NCBI GenBank assembly: GCA_022843955.1 | Contig: JALHMQ010000004.1 | Coordinates: 62,001 to 126,000 of the forward strand | DNA length: 64,000 nt | Reading direction: 5' to 3' | From: Burkholderiaceae bacterium | GTDB lineage: Bacteria; Pseudomonadota; Gammaproteobacteria; Burkholderiales; Burkholderiaceae_F | In this document: positions 58,605 to 64,000 of the stretch, piece by piece | How the letters are laid out: each line of letters starts with the position of its first letter | How positions within the stretch are numbered: the first letter of the stretch is position 1 | The notes under the pieces: generated by a model | Database searches by the model: none | What the model saw: the letters and a program-made list of their open reading frames with translations, nothing else | Told to the model about the DNA's origin: nothing | Translations under genes and position numbers: made by a program

Positions 58605-59669
58605 ATGCTTTACCGCGAGAACGGCCAGTTCAAGACGACCTACCGGTCGGACCAGCAGATGCTGCCGATCCTGCAGGACCGGCTGTTCATGGTCGTCATG
58701 CTCCTGGTGGCGTTCCTGGTGGTGCCGCTGTTCGCGTCCGATTACGCGTTCCGCGCGCTGATCGTGCCGTTCCTCATCCTGGCGATCTCCGCCATCGGCC
58801 TGAACATCCTGGTCGGCTACTGCGGGCAGATCTCGCTGGGCCAGGCGGGCTTCATGGCGGTCGGCGCCTATGCCGCCTACAACCTGACGGTACGCATCCC
58901 CGACATCAACTTCCTTCTCGTGCTCCTGCTGTCGGGCGGCATCGCGGCGGCGGTGGGCATCGTCTTCGGCATCCCCAGCCTGCGTATCAAGGGCTTGTAC
59001 CTGGCGGTGGCGACGCTGGCGGCGCAGTTCTTTCTCGACTGGCTGTTCATCCGCGTGAAGTGGTTCACCAACAACTCGGCTTCCGGCTCGGTGTCGACTT
59101 CGCCGATCGAACTGTTCGGCTGGGTGGTCGACCGGCCGGTGGAACGCTACTGGTTCGTGCTGGGGGTGGTGGTGGTGTTGACCCTGGCCGCCAAGAATCT
59201 TGTGCGATCGGCGATCGGCCGTTCATGGATGGCGATCCGCGACATGGACGTTGCCGCTGCGGTCATCGGCATCCGCCCGGTGCACGCCAAGCTCACCGCG
59301 TTCGCCGTGTGCTCGTTCTATGCAGGCGTGTCGGGCGCGCTGTGGGGCTTCGTGCACCTGGGCGCCTGGGAGCCGCTGGCGTTCAATATCAACGTCAGCT
59401 TCAACCTGCTGTTCATGATCATCATCGGCGGCATGGGCTCGCTGCTCGGCAGCTTCTTCGGGGCGGCGTTCATCGTCGTGCTGCCGCTGCTGCTGAACCA
59501 GTTGCCGGGATGGTTCGGGCTGAACATCTCCACCGCGCTGCTGTCGCACATCGAATTCATGATCTTCGGCGCCCTGATCGTGTTCTTCCTGATCGTCGAA
59601 CCGCACGGGCTGGCGCGCTTGTGGGCGATCGGCAAGGAGAAGCTGCGGCTGTGGCCGTTCCCGCATTAG
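58605..59669 (+). CDS. livM: Branched-chain-type ABC permease LivM
   Basis: 354 residues, about nine helices. LivM blocks ILVGYCGQISLGQAGFMAVGAYAAY (about 67-91) and GRSWMAIRDMDVAAAVIGIRPVHAKLTAFA (about 206-235, coupling loop). Starts 17 bases after livH. Followed by the tandem hairpin element before livK. Confidence 0.93.
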   Translation: MLYRENGQFKTTYRSDQQMLPILQDRLFMVVMLLVAFLVVPLFASDYAFRALIVPFLILAISAIGLNILVGYCGQISLGQAGFMAVGAYAAYNLTVRIPDINFLLVLLLSGGIAAAVGIVFGIPSLRIKGLYLAVATLAAQFFLDWLFIRVKWFTNNSASGSVSTSPIELFGWVVDRPVERYWFVLGVVVVLTLAAKNLVRSAIGRSWMAIRDMDVAAAVIGIRPVHAKLTAFAVCSFYAGVSGALWGFVHLGAWEPLAFNINVSFNLLFMIIIGGMGSLLGSFFGAAFIVVLPLLLNQLPGWFGLNISTALLSHIEFMIFGALIVFFLIVEPHGLARLWAIGKEKLRLWPFPH

Positions 59670-59676
59670 CGGCACG

Positions 59677-59864
59677 CGCGCGAAAGTGCAAACCTACTTT
59701 CGCGCGGACTAGTTGGAAGAGCTTTGGTGGCGAAGCCACACAAAGTTCTTGAGAAACTGCAACGCATGGTCGGCCAAAGTGCAAACCCACTTTGGCCCGA
59801 TACAGATTGAAGAAGATCGGTGGCAGAGCCACACGATCTTCTTGATGGAACTGCAACGCAAGGG
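59677..59864 (+). repeat. Tandem 93-bp element with two hairpins per copy
   Basis: Copies at about 59679-59771 and 59772-59864, exact period 93. Each has hairpin 'a' (59677-59706 with an 11-bp stem; 59772-59797 with a 9-bp stem) whose eight-base loop GCAAACCY is kept, and hairpin 'b' (59717-59750; 59810-59843), a 15-bp stem closed by GTGGC/GCCAC with a three-base loop and a single bulged A at the same place (59740, 59833). Arms differ between the copies, but pairing is kept by compensatory changes. A conserved AACTGCAACGCA follows each. Lies between livM and livK. Confidence 0.85.
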
Positions 59865-59937
59865 CTTGCCCTGCGATGTAGAAAAAAGCGCGCGCGGCGT
59901 ATCGCGCTCGCAGCGTTCAAACCAAGGAGACGTAACC

Positions 59938-61350
59938 ATGGCATTTTCGCTTCGCTTGAAGGCGATCGCTGCAGCAGCCGGAGTGGCTGCGGTGGCATCG
60001 CTCGGCATGGCGCCCTCGTCGGCCGTCGCTCAGCAAAAGGGCGCCGCCGCGAAAGGGCCGATGGAACAGTTCATCCCGGTGCTGGTGTATCGCACCGGCC
60101 CGTACGGGCCCAACGGCACCCCCTGGGCCAACGGCTTCGTCGACTACCTGAAGCTCGTCAATGGGCGTGACGGCGGCATTGGCGGCGTAAAGATCACCTG
60201 GGAAGAGTGCGAGACCGGGTATGCGACCGACCGCGGCGTCGAGTGCTACGAGCGTCTGAAAGGCAAGGGCCCGACCGGCGCGACCGCCTTCAATCCGCTG
60301 TCCACCGGCATCACCTTCGCGCTCACCGACAAGGCGCCGGCCGACAAGATTCCCATCGTCACCATGGGCTACGGCCGCTCGGAATCTGCCGACGGCGAGG
60401 CGTTCCCCTGGAACTTCCCGCTGATGGGCAGCTACTGGGTCGCGGCCGACATCCTCATCCAGCACCTGGGCAAGACCAACGGCGGACTGGACAAGCTCAA
60501 GGGCAAGAAGATCTCGCTCGTGTATCACGACTCGCCGTATGGCCGCGAGCCGATCCCGGTGCTGCAGGAGCGCGCCAAGATGCACGGCTTCGACCTGACC
60601 ACGATCCCGGTCACGCATCCGGGTGTCGAACAGAAGGCGGCGTGGCTGCAGATCCGCCAGAACCGGCCGGACTACGTGCTGCTGTGGGGCTGGGGCGTGA
60701 TGAACTCGGCGGCGATCCGCGAAGCAGTGGCCACCGGTTTCCCGCGTGACCGCATGTACGGCGTGTGGTGGGCCGGCGCCGAGCCGGATGTCGTGCCGAC
60801 CGGCAACGACGCCAAGGGCTACCACGCGCTCGCGCTGCAGCACGGCGCCGGCCGCGCCGGCGTGCACAACGAGATCCTCAAGCACGTGCATGGCAAGGGT
60901 CAGGGCACGGGTCCGCAGGACGAAGTCGGCCAGGTGCTCTACACGCGCGGCATGATCAACGCGATGCTGGTGATCGAAGGCGTCAAGCAGGCGCAGAGCC
61001 GCTATGGCAAGCGGTCGCTGACCGGCGAGGAAGTGCGCTGGGGCCTGGAGAACCTGTCGCTCGACCAGAAGAAGCTCGACGCGCTCGGCTTCAGCGGCGT
61101 GATGCGGCCGGTGTCCACCAGTTGCAAGGATCACATGGGCTCGCAGTTCGCGCGCCTGCACACCTGGGACGGCGCCAAGTGGAACTTCTCGTCCGACTGG
61201 TACGAAGCCGACATGGCGATCCTGCGGCCGATCATCCGTCGCACCGGCGAGGCCTACGTCAACGAGAAGAAGCTGACGATGCGCAATTGCGCGGCCGAGT
61301 TGTCGGCAGCCTCGGCACCGGCCAAGGCAGCGCCCGCAGCCAAGAAGTAG
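59938..61350 (+). CDS. livK: Branched-chain-type periplasmic substrate-binding protein LivK
   Basis: 470 residues, type I periplasmic-binding-protein fold. Sec signal peptide (1-31, cleavage after AVA). The segment EECETGYATDRGVECYERL (about 90-108) with two close cysteines and a C-terminal lysine/alanine tail are particular to this long subgroup found beside acyl-CoA ligases. Ligand probably an aromatic or aliphatic acid rather than leucine. AAGGAGA nine bases before ATG 59938 fixes the start; the frame is open upstream through the repeat element. Confidence 0.9.
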   Translation: MAFSLRLKAIAAAAGVAAVASLGMAPSSAVAQQKGAAAKGPMEQFIPVLVYRTGPYGPNGTPWANGFVDYLKLVNGRDGGIGGVKITWEECETGYATDRGVECYERLKGKGPTGATAFNPLSTGITFALTDKAPADKIPIVTMGYGRSESADGEAFPWNFPLMGSYWVAADILIQHLGKTNGGLDKLKGKKISLVYHDSPYGREPIPVLQERAKMHGFDLTTIPVTHPGVEQKAAWLQIRQNRPDYVLLWGWGVMNSAAIREAVATGFPRDRMYGVWWAGAEPDVVPTGNDAKGYHALALQHGAGRAGVHNEILKHVHGKGQGTGPQDEVGQVLYTRGMINAMLVIEGVKQAQSRYGKRSLTGEEVRWGLENLSLDQKKLDALGFSGVMRPVSTSCKDHMGSQFARLHTWDGAKWNFSSDWYEADMAILRPIIRRTGEAYVNEKKLTMRNCAAELSAASAPAKAAPAAKK

Positions 61351-61407
61351 ACGACGGACGCGGCAGGAGACGGGACACCGCCTCCTGCGCAACCGCCAGA
61401 GAAGATC

Positions 61408-61432
61408 GCCGGGCGCAGGTGTTGCGCCCGGC
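61408..61432 (+). promoter_or_regulatory. 10-bp hairpin after livK
   Basis: Perfect 10-bp stem (61408-61417 with 61423-61432) with a five-base loop, 57 bases past the livK stop. No T-tract; the likely 3'-end protector of livK mRNA. Confidence 0.55.
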
Positions 61433-61438
61433 GGCTTC

Positions 61439-61478
61439 GATCAGCGCAGCGGCATCGAGCCCGACCGCTGCGCTGATC
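61439..61478 (+). promoter_or_regulatory. 14-bp hairpin upstream of livF
   Basis: Perfect 14-bp stem (61439-61452 with 61465-61478) with a 12-base loop, six bases after the previous hairpin and 23 bases before livF. Could damp transcription or translation of livF relative to livK. Confidence 0.55.
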
Positions 61479-61501
61479 AAAGCCCTGCCTCTTTCAGCGC
61501 G

Positions 61502-62368
61502 ATGGGACCGCCCGTGACCACTGCCAGCCCCGCCACTGCCCCGCCCGCCGCCGCCAAGTCGACGGCGCCGACGTTGCTCAACGTCAACGGCATCGAGGTC
61601 ATCTACAACCACGTGATCCTGGTGTTGAAGGGCGTATCCCTGGTGGTGCCCGAAGGCGGCATCGTCGCCCTGCTCGGCGCCAATGGCGCCGGCAAGACGA
61701 CCACACTGCGCGCCGTGTCATGCCTGTTGAGCGGCGAGCGCGGCCAGGTGACCAAGGGCACGATCGAATACAAGGGCGAGAAGATCAACGGCCTAACCGC
61801 GTATGACCTCGTCAGGCGCGGCGTGGTGCAGGTGATGGAGGGGCGGCGCTGCTTCGCCCACCTCACGGTGGAGGAGAACCTGCTGACGGGCGCCTACACC
61901 CGCGGCGCCTCGCGCGCGCAGGTGGCGGCTGACCTGGAGAAGGTCTATGCGTTCTTCCCGCGCCTGAAGACGCGGCGCACCTCGCAGTCCGGCTACACCT
62001 CGGGCGGCGAGCAGCAGATGACGGCGATCGGCCGCGCGCTGATGGCCCAACCCAAGATGATCCTGCTCGACGAGCCCTCGATGGGCCTGGCGCCGCAGAT
62101 CGTCGAGGAGATCTTCGGCATCGTGCAGAACCTCAATGCCAAGGAAGGCGTTTCGTTTCTTCTGGCCGAGCAGAACACCAATATCGCTCTGCGATTTGCC
62201 CACTACGGCTACATCCTCGAGAGCGGTCGCGTGGTGATGGACGGCGCCGCCAGGGAACTTGCCGAGAACGAGGACGTGAAGGAGTTCTACCTCGGCATCT
62301 CCAAGGAAGGCCGCAAAAGCTTCCGCGACGCCAAGTTCTACCGGCGCCGCAAACGCTGGCTCGCCTGA
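61502..62368 (+). CDS. livF: Branched-chain-type ABC transporter ATPase LivF
   Basis: 288 residues. Walker A GANGAGKT (59-66), signature TSGGEQQM (about 165-172), Walker B ILLDEPSMGLAP. It carries an Ala/Pro/Thr-rich 22-residue N-terminal extension and a basic C-terminal extension (RDAKFYRRRKRW) beyond E. coli LivF. No clear ribosome-binding site; a GTG start at 61514 is an alternative. Confidence 0.93.
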   Translation: MGPPVTTASPATAPPAAAKSTAPTLLNVNGIEVIYNHVILVLKGVSLVVPEGGIVALLGANGAGKTTTLRAVSCLLSGERGQVTKGTIEYKGEKINGLTAYDLVRRGVVQVMEGRRCFAHLTVEENLLTGAYTRGASRAQVAADLEKVYAFFPRLKTRRTSQSGYTSGGEQQMTAIGRALMAQPKMILLDEPSMGLAPQIVEEIFGIVQNLNAKEGVSFLLAEQNTNIALRFAHYGYILESGRVVMDGAARELAENEDVKEFYLGISKEGRKSFRDAKFYRRRKRWLA

Positions 62369-62415
62369 GCGCAGGCTGCCGCCACGCCCCACGCCCGCGC
62401 CGTTGCTACACCGCC

Positions 62416-62808
62416 GTGAACTTTGAACGCGCCCGCCGTTTCTGCGCGCAACTACCGGCGGTCTCGCAGGACATCAAGTGGGGCGCCGACCTGTGCTTCC
62501 TGGTCGGCGCCAAGATGTTCGCCGTGACCTGGCTCGCCGACGGCAAGGCGCGCGGCTTCAGTTTCAAGGTGGACGAGCATCGGTTCCTCGAACTGACCGA
62601 CCGGCCCGGCATCGTGCCGGCGCCTTACCTGGCGCGCGCCAAGTGGGTGCAAGTCAAGGATGCCGGCGCACTGACCGATCCCGAGGCGCAGACGCTGCTG
62701 GCGCGCTCGCATGCGCTGGTCGCGGCCCGCCTCACCCGCACGTTGCAGCGCGAACTCGGCCTGCTTGCGGCCACCGACAAGACCACCTCAGGGAAACGCC
62801 ATGGCTGA
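62416..62808 (+). CDS. MmcQ/YjbR-family DNA-binding-fold protein
   Basis: 130 residues, CyaY-like MmcQ/YjbR fold: FCAQLPAVSQDIKWGADLCFLVGAKMFA (9-36) and the APYLARAKWVQV block (about 69-80) are typical. Function unknown despite the name. Start is GTG 62416; the stop overlaps the next ATG by eight bases. Confidence 0.8.
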   Translation: MNFERARRFCAQLPAVSQDIKWGADLCFLVGAKMFAVTWLADGKARGFSFKVDEHRFLELTDRPGIVPAPYLARAKWVQVKDAGALTDPEAQTLLARSHALVAARLTRTLQRELGLLAATDKTTSGKRHG

Positions 62809-64000
62809 ACACTTCGACGCGCGCGAAACGCGTGATCCGGCAGCGCGCGAGGCCGACCTGCTGCAACGCCTGCCCGACCTGATCGCGGCGGCGCTCACCG
62901 CGCCGGGCTGGCGCCAGCACCTCGGTGCCGTCGACGCCGCATCGATCACCTCGCGCGCCGCGCTCGCCCGCCTGCCAGTGCTGCGCAAGGGTGATCTGAT
63001 CGGCTTGCAGCAGGCCGCGCCGCCGTTCGGCGGCTTCGTGCCCGGCTTGCCATCCTTGGCTGCCTTTGGCCGGCTGTTCACCTCGCCCGGCCCCATCTTC
63101 GAGCCCGAGGGCCGGCACGACGATCCCTGGCGCTCTGGACGCGCCCTGTTCGCCGCCGGCCTGCGGGCTGGCGACGTGGTCCTCAACACGTTCTCCTACC
63201 ACCTCACACCCGGCGGCTTCCTGCTCGATACCGGGGCACGCGCGATCGGGTGCGCCGTGATCCCCGCCGGCCCGGGCAACACCGAGCAGCAATTGGACAT
63301 CATCGGCCACCTGAAGCCGAGCGCTTACGTCGGCACCCCGGACTTCCTGAAGATCCTGTGCGACGCCGCCGACAAGGCCGGTCGGGATATCAGCTGCATC
63401 CGCCGCGCCGCGGTATCCGGCGCCGCCTTCCCGCCCAGTTTGCAGGCGCAGATCCGCGAGCGCGGGATCGACGCCTACCAGATGTACGCCACCGCAGACC
63501 TCGGCCTGATCGCCTTTGAAACGCCAGCGCGGCAGGGCATGGTGCTCGCTGAGGATGTCCTGCTCGAGATCGTGCGGCCGGGCACCGGCGATCCGGTACC
63601 GGAAGGCGAAGTGGGCGAGGTCGTCGTCACCTCGTTCGACCATCATCACCCGTGGATCCGACTCGCCCTGGGCGACCTCACGGCGGTCATGCCGGGCGCC
63701 TCGACCTGCGGCCGCACCAACACGCGCATTAAGGGCTGGATGGGGCGAGCCGACCAGACGACCAAGGTCAAGGGCATGTTCGTGCGACCGGAACAGCTGG
63801 CCGAGGTTGGGCGACGCCACCCGGAACTCGCGCGCCTGCGCCTGGTGGTCGGCCGCCAGGGCGAGACTGATGTGATGACCTTGCACGCCGAGACCGCGAG
63901 CACCGACGACAGCCTCGCGGCCGCGGTGGCCGAGACGCTGCGCACCGTCACCAAGCTGGGTGGACGGGTCGAGTTCGCCGCACCCGGCAGCCTCGCCAAC
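62801..64000 (+). CDS. PaaK-like adenylate-forming enzyme, partial
   Basis: First 400 residues; the 3' end lies beyond the window. It resembles phenylacetate-CoA ligase: LPVLRKGDL (about 58-66), the YVGTPDFLKIL block (about 177-187), YATADLGLIAFE (about 228-239) and the RLALGDLTAVMPG hinge (about 287-299, beginning the C-terminal swivel domain). However, the usual Ser/Thr/Gly-rich ATP loop (SSGTTG) is replaced by FTSPGPIFEPEGR (about 92-104). Either a specialised subfamily or an enzyme with altered nucleotide use. ATG 62801 is coupled to the MmcQ gene. Confidence 0.8.
   Translation, partial: MAEHFDARETRDPAAREADLLQRLPDLIAAALTAPGWRQHLGAVDAASITSRAALARLPVLRKGDLIGLQQAAPPFGGFVPGLPSLAAFGRLFTSPGPIFEPEGRHDDPWRSGRALFAAGLRAGDVVLNTFSYHLTPGGFLLDTGARAIGCAVIPAGPGNTEQQLDIIGHLKPSAYVGTPDFLKILCDAADKAGRDISCIRRAAVSGAAFPPSLQAQIRERGIDAYQMYATADLGLIAFETPARQGMVLAEDVLLEIVRPGTGDPVPEGEVGEVVVTSFDHHHPWIRLALGDLTAVMPGASTCGRTNTRIKGWMGRADQTTKVKGMFVRPEQLAEVGRRHPELARLRLVVGRQGETDVMTLHAETASTDDSLAAAVAETLRTVTKLGGRVEFAAPGSLAN

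Noticed and set aside
59713-59937. 75-codon N-terminal extension of livK through the repeat element
   Set aside because: A strong ribosome-binding site and a perfect signal peptide begin at 59938; the open frame through the repeats is a by-product of the 93-base period being a multiple of three.

Overview
The window is GC-rich and densely coded, and carries no rRNA, tRNA, CRISPR or insertion sequence that I could recognise. Gene content (a complete 14-gene proton-pumping NADH dehydrogenase operon, a branched-chain-type ABC uptake operon led by an acyl-CoA ligase, PPi-type phosphofructokinase, ECF-sigma/Ser-Thr-kinase cluster, Mpo1-like protein, periplasmic Cu/Zn SOD) fits a respiratory proteobacterium, most likely a betaproteobacterium. 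Several parts look imported or lineage-atypical: the partial gene at the left edge is a strikingly Wolinella-like di-haem fumarate reductase cytochrome b, and the NADH dehydrogenase subunits G, H, I and M look unlike the usual betaproteobacterial ones.

Layout. 1-669: end of a fumarate reductase operon (frdC), with a near-perfect FNR-type dyad upstream. 1112-2473: MFS exporter. 2495-5022 (minus): a bufferin-type metallophore cassette (secreted Cys peptide bufA, DUF692 enzyme bufB, DUF2063 partner bufC, DoxX protein split by a frameshift), preceded by an ECF-sigma-like promoter and containing an 18-bp hairpin after the precursor gene. 5380-12743: D-2-hydroxyacid dehydrogenase with Fe-S/CCG tail, small genes, a broken EAL protein, PPi-PFK, CBS protein. 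12852-25897 (minus): nuoABCDEFGHIJKLMN, most junctions being 4-13 base overlaps, with a second FNR/FixK-type dyad upstream. 26363-35575: hydroxyacid dehydrogenase, three small proteins behind an AT-rich palindrome, hydrolase, Mpo1-like protein, a VOC gene whose 3' end is tandemly multiplied, transporter and two Tat-type metallo-beta-lactamase-fold proteins. 35879-42322: lipoproteins, aldo/keto reductase, two tandem paralogous membrane proteins, and a truncated solute-binding protein. 42339-50868 (minus): ECF sigma factor, sodC, and two paralogous receptor-like Ser/Thr kinases with a small gene between them; one kinase tail is frameshifted. 51133-54303: penicillin-acylase family hydrolase and Crp-family regulator. 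54546-64000 (plus): acyl-CoA ligase, small membrane protein, livG, livH, livM, livK, livF, MmcQ/YjbR protein and a PaaK-like adenylating enzyme running off the end.

How parts connect. The fumarate reductase and the NADH dehydrogenase would together form an NADH-to-fumarate chain, and both have FNR-type dyads upstream, suggesting shared oxygen control. The metallophore cassette and the periplasmic Cu/Zn SOD point to metal handling in the envelope. The most interesting unexplained structure is a tandem 93-bp element between livM and livK: both copies fold into the same pair of hairpins, with compensatory base changes and a conserved single-A bulge.
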